Shown here one piece after another: positions 1 to 10,501 of a stretch of DNA of 64,000 nucleotides (its first letter is position 1; every line of letters starts with the position of its first letter). Position numbers and translations under genes: made by a program. The DNA is taken from positions 13,136,876 through 13,200,875 of the forward strand of contig OX369274.1 of the NCBI GenBank assembly GCA_947284805.1, read 5' to 3'. The notes under the pieces were generated by a model. That model had not been told where the DNA came from and did not search any database. It was given only the letters and a program-made list of their open reading frames with translations. The DNA is from Coleophora flavipennella. Taxonomy: Eukaryota; Arthropoda; Insecta; Lepidoptera; Coleophoridae.

Positions 1-36
1 ACACATAAATGCTGTCAACATTAACAGTTAACACAT

Positions 37-172
37 AAGACGGTGGTAGCTGGTCAGGCGGGTTAGAAAATGTCCTTCCACCAACCGAACTAAATCTTAC
101 AAAGTTAGACTAAGCCGGGGATCGAACCCGCGACCTACTGATTTGAAGCTAATGGAATTAAAGGCGGTAAGT
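37..172 (-). repeat. SINE-C, fragment of tRNA-derived head
   Basis: The minus strand carries a tRNA-like promoter region with a degenerate B box (seen inverted as GGATCGAACCC) followed by the start of the SINE-C body. The 3' body and tail are missing. Full relatives are at 32499-32820 and 51508-51835. Confidence 0.7.
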
Positions 173-457
173 CTTCTTCTAATTTAAGAGCACTGCTTGA
201 AGCCTAGTAAATAAATTAAAAGTACAAAAAAGTAAATAAATTAAAATAAATAAATAACAAAAAATAATATAAAAAAATTGAAAATAAATAAACCTACCTC
301 TTATTAGGCTTTATTTAACATAAAAATTACACGAGATATTTTGCAGACATTATATGACATTTTATCACAGTTGACACTGTACCAATTTATTCTCTTGATT
401 ACCTACCACAAAGATTGCATAACATCTCACTGCTCTTGTCTGTGGAGTATAAATCTC

Positions 458-719
458 TAGGGGATCGGACTGCATCAAAAATAAAATCTGAAATATGATT
501 TCTTAAATTTCTCTTCTTTTGAAGTTTCAAAAAACCTTACTTGTTTTGTTATTTCATCACGTCTTCAATTTTTAATTAATCAAATTCACAACATAAGTTC
601 GTCAATGACGCTTAAAATCTATGACGTCACTTGTGGGTATTTCAAACATTTTTAGAACAAAATTTAGTTTTTGACATATCATAAAAAGTATCTCAAATGA
701 CTAGCAGTCCGATCCCCTA
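458..719. mobile_element. MITE with perfect 16-bp terminal inverted repeats
   Basis: The ends TAGGGGATCGGACTGC (458-473) and its reverse complement (704-719) are perfect inverted repeats around about 230 bp of AT-rich non-coding DNA. A diverged copy lies at 29490-29740 and a partial one at 39495-39620, so this is a dispersed non-autonomous DNA element. The terminal TA may be a TA target site, as in mariner-like families; that assignment is inference. Confidence 0.75.
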
Positions 720-965
720 TTCTTTCTATCGTTAGCCATCACCTTATGGTCTTGATACGACACAGCAGCCATTTTTATCACGCTTTTATTAGCTTCACCT
801 GTATGAATGTATGTATGTACGTTTGTAACCGACTTCTTTGCACTCGATTTTGACCCACTTTGAACTAACAGATTTAATTCAAACTTTGTACATTTATCAA
901 AAATCATTGACATTACAATAATTTGATAACTTTATCTCATTAACCTGAACTAAAAATTGAAAAAT

Positions 966-1291
966 AAATATAGTTTAAAAAAACTAAAAAAACACGCTTT
1001 TAAAGCACATCAAACTAAAAAGTGAAAAATAATTCTTAATATAAGCTGAAAAATTATAATTCATATGATGATAAGCTGAAAACAATAATTAACGAAAATT
1101 ACTAGTATTGTTGTGAAAAAAGCGTGGGACGCTTTGTGCCTATATAAGTCATTGTTTGTGCCATATTTTTCGTATATCGAGCAACCGACGCTTTTCGTTC
1201 ATTATTGTTTTTAACTTATATGAAAAAATATTTTTCACTTTTTAGTTTTATGTGTTTTAAAAGCGTGTTTTTTAGATTTTTTAACTATATT
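966..1291. mobile_element. Palindromic MITE-like inverted repeat
   Basis: Arms at about 966-1031 and 1225-1291 are inverted repeats of about 65 bp with only a few mismatches; both contain the core AACACGCTTTTAAA and AAAAAGTGAAAAATA. The interior holds TATATAAG near 1141, which could be chance in AT-rich DNA. No ORF is present. Confidence 0.65.
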
Positions 1292-1806
1292 TAATTTGTG
1301 TAGTTTCGTCTTCGTCTACCCCTGCCTCTTCTTCTTTCTATTTTTCTGATGGTTATTAGAAAGCTTTCATGTCGTATCAGGTTTAAAATGTATGACCCGA
1401 TAAAAGGACTTCTTTAATAACTATACCATCTACATAAGTCCAACTCGTGAACTAACAGCGCACGATCAAAACTAAATTACAAATTTTCTGCTATCTGAAT
1501 CGAGTTGTAAGTTACTTATTTCGCCACTCCAACACAAGGTTATGCCGTCAGTCACCCAAATTGCGGCGCCGCCGGAAGCAATCTTGTTGCGATGTTTGCG
1601 AATTTTACACCAGGAAGGATTCATAAAGTTTAAATGAATAAAATATTACACTTCCGAGGTGTTTTACAATTCTTTATCTTCTTTTATGTAACTGAAAGGA
1701 TTTTTCAAAGGAAATATTTTCTAAAGGCACAGACTCAGAATATAGAACAAACCAGAACCCGCGATTTTTTTTTTTTATTAATAATTTGAGTGCGTTTGAC
1801 TGCAAC

Positions 1807-1950
1807 TCACCTGATGGTAAGTGATGATGCAGTCGAGGAGGGTACACGCAAACTCAGATAATACCTATTCACTCTTGCTTTGAAGATTCCCAAACTATAG
1901 GAATCGGGATACACTGACGCAGGCAAGGAGTTCCACTCCTGCGCTGTACG
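1807..1950 (-). pseudogene. LINE reverse transcriptase, C-terminal fragment (CR1/Jockey-like)
   Basis: Read on the minus strand from 1950, the sequence encodes RTAQEWNSLPASV, then a segment with GIFKARVNR, and ends SSLTIR before TGA at 1807-1809. This is the usual carboxyl end of insect CR1/Jockey-type LINE ORF2. A poly-T run at about 1766-1779, which is poly-A on the sense strand, lies just past the stop and marks the 3' tail. The copy is heavily 5'-truncated. Sister fragments with the same reading are at 47816-48031 (+) and 55606-55750 (-). Confidence 0.8.
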
Positions 1951-2203
1951 AATAATTAACAATACTTACAATACTTATATAAAACTACTCTAATATAAAG
2001 TAGTTTTCACATTTTGGCCCGTCTAAATCCTGCATGCAGGTGGTTTATTTTTGTGGGTAAAAAAGCAGTGATTTCTTATAACTTATCTAAATGAAAAACA
2101 TCGGACCTGAAATAGCAATATTACGTCCAAGGGAATGAGGGTAGACTTTTTGGGTCGCGCGCGCGTCACATGTGTACTATCAAAGAATATTTAAATATAC
2201 TAT

Positions 2204-2440
2204 GTGTCCCGGCGAACTTCGTTTCACCTTACACTACATTACACTACACTACACTACCCTACACTACCCTACCCTTCCCTAAATTCCCCTTTTCTACCCT
2301 ACCCTACACTACCCTACCCTACACTACCCTACCCTACCCTACCCTACACTACCCTACCCTATCCTAACTACACTACACCTAAACTACATTACCCTACCCT
2401 ACCCTAAAACCACTTATTTTTTGGCTGATTATTTTTTTTT
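2204..2440 (-). mobile_element. Helitron-like element with (CCTAC/ACACT)n minisatellite, degraded
   Basis: The left end GTCCCGGCGAACTTCG matches the 3' end of the better preserved element at 4940-5329. It is followed by about 180 bp of 5-bp repeats (CCTAC, ACACT and variants) at 2225-2406. The open frames across the repeat are by-products of a short-period array. Confidence 0.6.
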
Positions 2441-2654
2441 GATTAATATCATATTTTAATACTTATTATTCTATTCCGGACGAAGACAAATGCAAAAACA
2501 CAAAAATCATATATACATATGCTTACACCTACCTTAAGCCTTAACATATAATCTAATTAAATTTAACAATGTATTTTTAACCAACTAGTAATTTCTAGCT
2601 TTCATTTCTATTTTTTTGGTACTAATATAGCTTAAAAGTAATAGATTTTTTTTA

Positions 2655-2875
2655 TCCATAATAGTAAGCCCTTGGCATCATTTAACCTGATGGTAAGTGA
2701 CGATGATGCCGAAGATCAAAACGGGCTTACCGAGATTCCCCAGAGCAATGGGGAACTGGCTATCTTATATTCAAGCCGGAATACACCAATGCTTAACATA
2801 AGATGGTGGAAGCTAGCCAGGCGAGCTTAGGAAATGCCCTTCCACCAACCAGACCGAGCCTTTCATAGTGCACAA
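2655..2875 (-). repeat. SINE-C, 5'-truncated
   Basis: The body reads (+ strand) from GTAAGCCCTTGGCATCATT through GGGCTTACCGAGATTC to CTTCCACCAACC, matching the inverted SINE-C body. The tRNA-like head is missing. Confidence 0.75.
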
Positions 2876-2891
2876 GTTTTGAAATTGCACA

Positions 2892-3128
2892 TCCTATCCT
2901 ACTATCCCACTAGCATTATAAACGCGAAAGTTTGTAAGAATGAACGGATGTATGGATGTATGTTTGTTACTCTTTCACGCAAAAACTACTAAACGGATCT
3001 GGCTGAAATTTGGTAGGTAGGGAGATTAGGATCTGGATTAAAACATAGGCTTGCAGCTCGCGCACTGCGCACCCTCGAAAAGACATAGAAACGTTGTCCA
3101 CGCGGGTGAAGCCGCGAAAAACAGCTAG
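2892..3128 (+). mobile_element. Short non-autonomous Helitron (Lep1-like), complete ends
   Basis: It starts TCC after A2891 and ends CTAG (3125-3128) before T3129, the A|T insertion site of Helitrons. A GC-rich stem (CGCGGGTGAAGCCGCG) sits just upstream of the CTAG end. The interior has the conserved CTCTTTCACGCAAAAACTAC block shared with 9535-9738, 21251-21491 and 59244-59455. No Rep/helicase ORF is present. Confidence 0.8.
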
Positions 3129-3531
3129 TTATTACAAAAATTAAAAATCCGACTGCATAAAAACATTACCTTCTTTTTAGGGCTGTGGAAAATGTATTCT
3201 TATGTCAATCACGAGATCAAGGCAAATCCAACGTCAGCTCGCACTTCAAAACCCATTAAACCGTTAAGGCTACGGGCTTAGCCAAAGAAACATACACCCA
3301 AAAAACATTACCCTCTTTTTTGGGAATATCGGGTAAAGATTTGGAACAAAAAAAACTACCTCAATCCGGACACTAAGGTTCCTCTCGATTTCTTTGGGAT
3401 GCCATCATCAGATCCTGGTTTCGTTATCATGGTACCACCCTTGGGATATCTCCTTTCCAACAAAAAAAAGAATCATCAAAATCGGTTCATAAACGACGAA
3501 GTTATCCGCGAACACACATTAAAAAATATAT

Positions 3532-3780
3532 ACAGTGTGTAACAAAATTGGTGTAGGTCCCGTTAACTAAGGGTTCTACTCGTCATACTGAACAACTTTC
3601 TCCAAGGAATATGGACCCTCTATACCAAAATGCACAAAATCGGTCAATCAGCTGATCGATTTGTATGAAGAGTAAACATTTTTTTACGTTCTCAGCAAAG
3701 TCGTAGAACAAAAGTTGTTTCGTATGATAAGTAGAAGCCCCAGTTAACGGGTCCTACACCAATTTTGTTACATCCTGTAT
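3532..3780. mobile_element. Palindromic P-family MITE
   Basis: The ends GTGTAACAAAATTGGTGTAGG and the inverted CCTACACCAATTTTGTTACA pair over long imperfect arms around a CAGCTGATCGA centre. Similar copies are at 36596-36870, 49665-50025 and 54230-54435. There is no ORF. Confidence 0.75.
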
Positions 3781-4046
3781 ATAAGGTGTAACAAAATTAG
3801 CTGAAACTATTTTAACTGGTGCTTCTACCCATGAAACTGAACAACTTTCCCCATGGAACCCATAGTCAATTCGCAAAAAAAAATTGGATCTCCCATACTA
3901 ACTCGATCAGCTGATCAGGCAACTTAGTATGGGAAGTTCAAAATTTTTTTGGAGATTTGACTATGGGTTTCATGGGGAAAGTTGTTCAGTTTCATGGGTG
4001 GAATCACCAGTTCAAATAGTTTCAGCTAATTTTTTTAGACCTTATA
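3781..4046. mobile_element. Palindromic P2-family MITE
   Basis: The arms start GGTGTAACAAAATTAGCTG and pair with the right end around the centre GATCAGCTGATC. It is near identical in design to 25486-25752. It abuts the P element at 3532-3780, so two related palindromes lie back to back. Confidence 0.75.
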
Positions 4047-4799
4047 TACGGTCGAATTGAAAAACTTTTTTTAAGTCGGTTAAAAACGCCTTTAGGAAGA
4101 ATCTTTAACTAAGACACTAAATGAATTTTGGACCAGACGGCTCACCGAATGAATAGTGGCCTAATTTCTGCAGGCGCTCAGTTTAACGATCGAATTAAGC
4201 TATGTATAACAAAAGTTGCCTCTCTGCACGACTGTTGCCTACACTGTGGTGCTGTTAAGAAATATTGTTAGCGAAGTTGTCTTCTATTGTCAGCAGTGAC
4301 ATACAGTGTGTTTTGTTGTGTATTTCTGGTAAGTAAAAGTTATAAGCGCATTTTGATTAAAAAATAGATTATGCCAACTAATTAATGCCAGTGTGATTAG
4401 TAGACACTTATCACGTTTTGTTAAATTTCCTTCATCAACAGTAAAATTACTTGAATCCAATTTAATAATAGTATAAAAAGTAAATATTTACTCATTTCGA
4501 CGTTTGAACTGTGCTAAAATATTTTCGAGTAAATTACATTTATGGCCGTCGGGTAGGTGTTTTTAAAAAGGCAATATATTCCTTTTTGTGAGTTTAATAG
4601 TATAGAAATGGTTACATGAGTTGACTAAACTAGGTTTTATACACAGTAATATATGAGTCATTGGTTTTATAGCTGCGGCGTACTGTCGGTTCGGCGGTCG
4701 AGCGACAAAAGCGGTGTCTCATTGTTTAAGAGTTACACGGTGACACTTTTAGCACTGTAAGCAGTTTCCACGACACTTACGAAATTACTGTTGACAATT

Positions 4800-4939
4800 C
4801 GACTGACTCGGTGGCTCAGTGGTTAGTGCTCTTGACTGCTGATCCGAGAGTTGTGGGTTCGATCCCCGCCCAGGGCAAATATTTTGTGATGAACAGATTT
4901 GTTTGCTCTGTGTCTGGGTGTTACATATCTATATATGTA
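4800..4939 (+). repeat. tRNA-derived SINE head (SINE-D)
   Basis: The head has an A-box-like GTGGCTCAGTGGTTAG and a perfect B box GGTTCGATCCC at about 4856-4866, spaced as in a tRNA. The acceptor ends do not pair, so it is not a functional tRNA gene. It is truncated by the Helitron that begins at 4940. Confidence 0.6.
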
Positions 4940-5329
4940 CTAGCTGTCCCGGCGAACTACGTACCTCCTTACATTACATTACATTACACTGCCCTACATG
5001 CACTACACTACACTACCCTACACTACACTACCCTACACTACACTACCCTACCCTAACCAACACTACCCTACCCTACACTACACTACCCTACATTACACTA
5101 CCCTACCCTACCCTACACTACCCTACCCTACCCTACCCTACATACACTACACTACACTACCCTACACTACACTACCCAACCCTGCCCTACCCTACCCTAA
5201 AAAAATAAATAGGTGTTGGCCGATTTTCAGACCTACTCAATATGCTCACAAAATTTCATGAGAATCGGTCAAGCCGTTTCGGAGGACTACGGGAACGAAC
5301 ATTGTGACACGAGAATTTTATATATAAGA
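4940..5329 (-). mobile_element. Helitron-like element containing a (CCTAC)n minisatellite
   Basis: On the minus strand it begins TCTTATATATAAAATTCTCG (5329 down) and ends GGGACAGCTAG (4940), with A on one side and T on the other. About 220 bp of 5-bp repeats (CCTAC, ACACT) occupy 4970-5200. The segment GAGAATCGGTCAAGCCGTTTC is typical of lepidopteran repeats. The open frames are repeat artefacts. Confidence 0.7.
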
Positions 5330-5844
5330 TGTATTTAAACGTATATAAGTATTTTTATCAGTTTCTGGTTCCCTTAACACAGGGAATCCTACATTAGGGC
5401 CAGATGACCATGTGTGATTTGTAAAAAAAAAAACACAAGTCTCACGTGGTAACAAGTGAAACAAGATAGGATGTTGTTTAAATGATAATATTAAAATTCA
5501 CCAAGTTTACGAGCTTCTAAATTGATTAAGCTGTAATCCTTTAAATAAGGAGCCTACTTGTAATTCTGTATAAAACTTACATTCGTCAAAAAAAATTAGC
5601 TTACCAATGGTGAATTAAAAAAAATTATAAGTTGAAAGTCTCCTTATGTGTTTCATTCAAAATATCTATTTGTTCAACCTCATTAAAAAACCTTTTTTCA
5701 ATAAAAATTCTACAATGTACGTATTCATGCTCATGTTTTCGAATAGATATAATAAATACTCGTATACATAACAAACCTCTAAAAAAACATCTAAAAAAAA
5801 TATAGAAAATATGCACCTATGTAAAAAGTTGGCCTGTCAGCTTA

Positions 5845-6278
5845 TCGACTTGTTTCATAATAGCCGAAGGACGTCCACAGCTGGACATAGGCCTCCCCCA
5901 AGGATTTCCACGACGATCGTTTCCCCCGTATTTGCATCCAGCGGCTTCCCGCGACCTTCACCAGGTCATCGGTCCACGGGGAGGCCTGCCCACGCTACTT
6001 TCTCCGGTGCGCGGTTGCCACTCGAGAACTTTACTGCCCCAACGGCCATCTGTTCTACGAGCTATCTGCCCCGCCCACTGCCACTAAAGTTTAGCAATTC
6101 TGAGAGCTATGTCGGTTACTTTGGTTCTCCTACGGATCTCCTCGTTTCTGATTTGATCACGCAGAGAAGGTCCCGAGCATAGCTTGCTCCTTTGCTCTTT
6201 GGGTGACCTTGAGCCTTCTTATGACGCCCATAGTAAGCGACCACGTCTCAGTTCCATAATATGCCATCGACTTGTTTG
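5845..6278 (-). pseudogene. RTE-type LINE, 3' end of ORF2
   Basis: On the minus strand the sequence matches the carboxyl end of lepidopteran RTE-type reverse transcriptase: the segment for a W-S-L/R-R-H-K-V-T-Q-type region lies near 6195-6260, and the end (WKSLGEA-like, near 5890-5920) lies next to the 3' boundary. Frameshifts are present. This is the longest RTE fragment here; shorter ones are listed separately. Confidence 0.75.
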
Positions 6279-6589
6279 AGAAGTCTACAATTTTTTGGCG
6301 AATAAAAGTTTTATACAGAATCACAAGTAGACGCCTTATTTAAAGGATGCCAGCTTAATCAATATAGAAGCTTGTAAACTTAATGAAATTTATAATTATC
6401 ATTTTTAAAACATCCTATCTTGTTTTACTCGAAAATATTTTAGCAGATCAAACGTCTAAACGAGTAAATATTTACTTTTCCTACTATTATTAAATTAGAT
6501 TCAATTTATTTTACTTTTGTTTTGTTGGTTTATTTTGTTGTTTCAAGTTTCAATGTTATTCAAATATAAAGTACCTAAATATTAATTAA

Positions 6590-7018
6590 CTAGCTTTTGC
6601 CCGCGGCTTCGCCCGCTTGGACATCGTTTTGGTGGCTGTCTTAGACGGTGCGCGGTGCGCGAGCCGCTTGCGAGCGTGGACATGAATTTTCTCCAGATCC
6701 CTCGGGAACTATGTCAGGATATGCTTATTAGTAGATCATGTCATTTCCCACCCCCTCAACCACCTCTGTGCAAAAAATCACACAATCCATTGTTCCGTTG
6801 CGATGTTGAAGAAATTAATCAAAAAAGAGTATATTTTCAGTTCCCTCAGGAACTGCATCAGGCTATGCTATTTTCACGGAATAAAAAGTAGCCTATGTCC
6901 TTCCCAGTGACACAGGCTACCTGCATGCCAAATTTCATTAAGATTAGTCAAGGCGTTGAAGCGTGAAAAGGTAACAAACAACCAAACACATTTTCACATT
7001 TATAATATTAAGTAAGGA
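6590..7018 (-). mobile_element. Non-autonomous Helitron (Lep1-like), complete ends
   Basis: On the minus strand it runs from TCCTTACTTAATATT (7018) to CTAG (6590), flanked by A6589 and T7019. The terminal GC-rich stem is visible as GCCCGCGGCTTCGCCCGC. This longer subtype carries the block with CATTGTTCCGTTGCGATG and GTTTGTTACCTTTTCACG shared with 15986-16377, 22767-23091 and 26945-27530. Confidence 0.8.
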
Positions 7019-7059
7019 TTAACAGTTTTGATTAATTCAGCACACTGTGAATGTGATTT

Positions 7060-7215
7060 GTTTTTTTACAACCAGTTTCACAATCACTTATGGTTGCGAA
7101 ATGTGAAAAGGATTCTTCTGCAGCTGTTTAGCAACATTCTTAAAAAATTCTTAGTTGGCAACTGGTTGTGAATAAGGAAAAAATATTCCTCCATCGCAAC
7201 TAGTTACGAAAGTCA
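7060..7215. repeat. Dispersed repeat with GTTGGCAACTGGTTGTG motif
   Basis: AGTTGGCAACTGGTTGTG, CATCGCAACTAG and GTTGCGATAGCGG form partly inverted motifs. A second copy is at 14510-14650, where the two halves invert more clearly (GGCAACTGGTTGTG and CACAACTAGTTGCC). It is likely an old MITE. Confidence 0.5.
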
Positions 7216-7449
7216 GTTGCGATAGCGGGCCGGAAAATATAGGGCGCCTCCCAATATCCTATATTGACAGTCAGAGAGACCGGCTGTCAGACAGCAAGAT
7301 GTTTGACCTCACGGAAATAGGAAACTGATAAAACTGGAGAATTTTCTGGGCCCGACCCGTCGTCACAACAGTTAGTAACACCAATGTGACGAACGGTAAT
7401 TTTTATTTCCCGCGGTCACACCGCCAGTTTATCTACATCTATGGCGACT

Positions 7450-8105
7450 AATTTAAAAGCTTTAATGTAACTTGCAAAGTTTGTAAGTATGTTTGTTTAG
7501 GTCGAATCTTGCATTCGATTTTAGAGCGACCTCCAGGGCTCGATTTTGCTGAAGCCGGTGACAATCATCATTTCAGCTCATTTATACGTCCGAGGGGCTC
7601 GAGCCTACTCTGTATTAGGGCGATCGGGCCTTAGTCGACCACGCGAGCCCAGCGCGGGTTGGTCGACTTCACACCCAACATTCGAATTTCTTTGCACAGG
7701 TGTGCAGATTTCCTCACGATGTTTTTTTTCACCGTTTATACGAGAGCGTCTTATGAGCGTCTTATGAGCGTCGGATAAACGTACATATGAAATCGAAATT
7801 CGGAAACACATTCGTACGTGGCCGGACTTGAACCACAACCTCCCGGATAGGAGGTAGCGGTCCTTGCCGTTGCACCACCGGACACTCTGCGTTGCGCCAC
7901 CGACGCTCTGACAAAAGACTCTTTAGGTATTTAAGTTGATCTGATGATGAAGTTTGGAGGTGGAATCAAGGTCCCAGATTCATCTTTTAGTTTCAATACA
8001 ATCGCAAAGAGCACTATGCTCGCCTTTTTTCGATTTCAGAAACATGCCATGAGCATATGGCTTTTGAGCGTTAAAACTTGTCAAATAAAAGCATGTACAT
8101 AATAG
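7450..8105. mobile_element. M-family MITE split by a SINE-A insertion
   Basis: The ends AAAAGCTTTAATGTAACTTG and inverted CTTGTCAAATAAAAGC match the ends of 25855-26207; the interior (GAAGCCGGTGACAAT, TGATGATGAAGTTTGGAGG) also matches 37900-38190. A SINE-A copy (7565-7908) sits inside, flanked by TGACAA on both sides (7559-7564 and 7909-7914). Confidence 0.7.
7565..7908 (-). repeat. SINE-A, full length, with TSD
   Basis: On the minus strand it has a tRNA-like head (B-box region GTTCAAGTCC), the SINE-A body with AAAAACATCGTGAGGAAATC, and a (TGATGA)-type tail. A short internal triplication of GAGCGTCTTAT is seen near 7744-7770. TSD TGACAA. Confidence 0.85.
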
Positions 8106-8126
8106 ATTTTACGACATTATAGTACA

Positions 8127-8411
8127 TAAGAGCGTCGGTGGCGTAACGGCTGGGGCTTGGTTCGAATTCCGCCAAGTACCAATGTCATTTCGAATTTAGA
8201 TTTCATATGTACGTTTATCCGACGCTCTTACGGTGAAGGAAAACATCTTGAGGAAACCTGCACACGCCTGCGAAGAAACTCGCAGGTTGTGAGTGAAGTC
8301 GACCAACCCGCACTGGGCCCGCGTGTTCGACTAAGGCCCGATCGCCTTAATTCAGGGTAGGCTCGAGTCCTTCGGTGGGGACGTATATGAGCTAATATGA
8401 TAATGATGACA
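8127..8411 (+). repeat. SINE-A with shortened tRNA head
   Basis: TAAGAGCGTCGG (8127-8138) and the inverted CCGACGCTCTTA (8219-8230) bracket the tRNA-like head. The region between the A and B boxes is deleted (GGCTGGGGCTTGGTTCG). The body and TGATAATGATGA tail are intact. Confidence 0.85.
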
Positions 8412-8627
8412 TAATAGATTTTAGGTTTTTATGCAATTTATTCATATCTATGAGAATGTGTGATTGGCTTTAACAACGAGTCTATGACGCAAGGATTCTA
8501 GGAAACGTAACTATTTGAAAGGCAATGATTTTGAATGGCAATCAGGAAAGGCAACTACGATACAATAGCGATGAAGTTCCTAAAGCGACAGGGAATTGTC
8601 AACAATTTTTGGTTATTTATTTTATTA

Positions 8628-9138
8628 CTAGCTTTTGCCTGCGGCTTCGCCTGCGAGAACATAGTTTTTATGACTGTCTTTGAGGGTAAGTGGTGCGCGA
8701 GCCGCAGCGGCTTGTGAGCGTGGACATGAGTTTTCTCTACATCCCTCAGAAACTACAACAGGCTATTCTGATTAGCAGTCTATGTCACTTCCCACCCCCT
8801 CAACCAATTCTATACAAAAAATTACTTCAATCCGTTGTTCCGTTGCGACGCCGACGTGCACGAGCGTGGAAATGAAATTTCCCCAGATCCCTTCGGGAAC
8901 TATATCAATGATTGATTGATTATGCTATTTAGTAATATGTTATTTCCCACCCCCTTAACCATCTCTGTCCAAAAAATCACAACGATCCATTGTTCCGTTG
9001 CGATGTTGAAGAAATGAACCAAAAAAGAGTATTTTTTCAGTTCACCCAGGAACTGCATCGGACTGTGCTATTTTCTTTATCAAGATTGGTCGAGGTGTTG
9101 AAGCGTGAAAAGGTAACAAACAAACAAACACATTTTCA
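8628..9138 (-). mobile_element. Helitron (Lep1-like), 5' end lost
   Basis: The CTAG terminus (8628-8631 on +, next to A8627) and the GC-rich terminal stem are intact. The interior duplicates the CATTGTTCCGTTGCGATG block. The 5' end fades after ACACATTTTCA near 9135. Confidence 0.7.
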
Positions 9139-9419
9139 AGAATTTAAATTTGTGTTATAATTCGGTAGTTGCTTGTGTAGGTAATAGGGTCCAGTAACTA
9201 AAAGTAATTAAATCTTAACTCTATTATAACACTAAGTGTTTGAAGTGGATGGGTAAATTAAATTGAAACTTTACAATTTGGAACACGTATACCTTCGTCA
9301 AATGCCTTGAAAGTTTAATTTGATCATATAGTTCGGAAATGACCAGAAAATATCAAATACAGTCGATACATGAATGTTCTACCAATTAAGTAATACGCAT
9401 GCTACTGATATACGTATAA

Positions 9420-9835
9420 AAAATTGACCAAGTGCGAGTTGGACTTGAGCACCAGGGGTTCCGTACCATCACATAATATATTATGTTTGTGTTGTGTATG
9501 CAACTAATACAGCAATGATATTAATCCTACTAATATTTTAAATGTAAAAGTTTGTATGTATGTATGTATGTTTGTTACTCTTTCACGCTTCAACCACTGG
9601 ACGGATCGCGACGAAACTTGGCGCACATATAGGTTAGGTCCTGGAATAGGACATAGGCTACTTTTTATCCCGGGTAAACGTCTTGTTCCTACGGGAAAAT
9701 CGAAAACAAATCGGGCGTAGCCGCTGGCGAATGGCTAGTTTCAATATATATACATCAACGAGACTGACAAAAAAACCTTCCTTTTTTCAGTTCTGGGTGC
9801 TTAGTGCGAGTTCAACTCGCACTTGACTGATTTTA
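9420..9835. mobile_element. CAAGTGCGAGT-family MITE split by a Helitron
   Basis: The left end AAAATTGACCAAGTGCGAGT and the right end (inverted AAAATCAGTCAAGTGCGAGT) are terminal inverted repeats. The centre holds the complete Helitron 9535-9738. A similar uninterrupted element is at 43112-43336. Confidence 0.7.
9535..9738 (+). mobile_element. Short Helitron (Lep1-like), complete ends
   Basis: TCCTACTAATATT starts after A9534 and CTAG ends at 9738 before T9739. The interior GTTTGTTACTCTTTCACG block matches 2892-3128. Confidence 0.8.
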
Positions 9836-9928
9836 TTAATTGTTGTTATACTTTAGAGTCTGCGCCAAGTTACACCAAGTTCGACGCTTTTGTACCTACA
9901 TATAAATTTATTTATTATTATGTGTGTT

Positions 9929-10190
9929 CATCATTACAGCTCATATGCGTCCCCACCGAGGGGCTCGAGCCTACCCTGAATCAGGGCGATTAGGCCTTAG
10001 TCGACCACGCTGGCCCAGTGCGGATTGGTCGACTTCACACACAACCTTCGAGTTTCTTCGCAGGCGTGTGCAGGTTTCCTCACGATGTTTTCCTTCACCG
10101 TTAAAGCAATCGGTAAGTATGTACGTAAGTTTTTGAAAAACTCATTGGTACATTGGCCGTCCAGATTTGAACCATTCTTACGATAGAGAA
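9929..10190 (-). repeat. SINE-A' (variant head), 5'-truncated
   Basis: It has the same body and 3' tail as SINE-A but the second type of head, with ACTTACGTACATA and ACCGATTGCTTTAACGG on the minus strand. The B box and upstream head are lost. Confidence 0.8.
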
Positions 10191-10501
10191 AAAAGAAAGA
10201 AATATGGAAATTTTTACCCTTAATTTTTTCATCATTCTGTTAAAATTTTAACCAGCTACTTGCTATTGTTTAATAGATACAGTCCTTTAAATGTAGGATA
10301 GACGGACGGCGTAGGCATAGTAAAAGGTTCCTATTGGCACGGATTTCTAAAAATAAAATTATAATATAGCAGGAAATTGCGTAGTAACTTAGTATAAAAA
10401 AATCTAGCTAGATTGGCCGTTGAAACACCCAATTTTTTTAAAATAAAAAATATATTTTTTCCAAGTCAGGAGAACGATAAAAAAGCACATGCAATTACAT
10501 A

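Larger units (their letters stand above)
3338..4085. mobile_element. MITE of the AACCGACTTCAAA/TTTGAAGTCGGTT family, carrying two nested MITEs
   Basis: The left part (CTCGATTTCTTTGGGATGCC, then AACGACGAAGTTATCCGCG) and the right end (ACGGTCGAATTG then AAGTCGGTTAAAA, 4049-4085) belong to one element, seen intact at 21597-21811, 27840-28052 and 28800-29060. Its AT-rich centre is split by the palindromic elements 3532-3780 and 3781-4046. Confidence 0.7.
4437..6520. repeat. Large interrupted inverted repeat
   Basis: The left arm (4450-4536 plus 5457-5605) matches the reverse complement of the right arm (6286-6520). The left arm is cut after CGAGTAAA (about 4536) and resumes at AACAAGATAGGATG (about 5459), leaving about 920 bp of inserted DNA that includes a SINE-like head and a Helitron. 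The loop holds an RTE LINE fragment at 5845-6278. The original element was probably a palindromic transposon of a few hundred bp. Confidence 0.7.

Noticed and set aside
1120..1210. TATA-like promoter (TATATAAG)
   Set aside because: It lies between the arms of a palindromic repeat in AT-rich DNA, with no gene downstream.
2225..2406. Telomere-like repeat tract
   Set aside because: The unit is CCTAC/ACACT, not the insect telomere CCTAA, and a second copy sits inside a Helitron-like element.
2170..2407. Open frames rich in T, L, Y and P
   Set aside because: They arise from a 5-bp repeat and stay open in several frames.
4803..4875. tRNA gene
   Set aside because: A and B boxes are present but the acceptor stem does not pair and a SINE body follows; the same holds for all other tRNA-like hits.
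5811..6182. 123-codon open frame (+)
   Set aside because: Antisense to the RTE LINE fragment.
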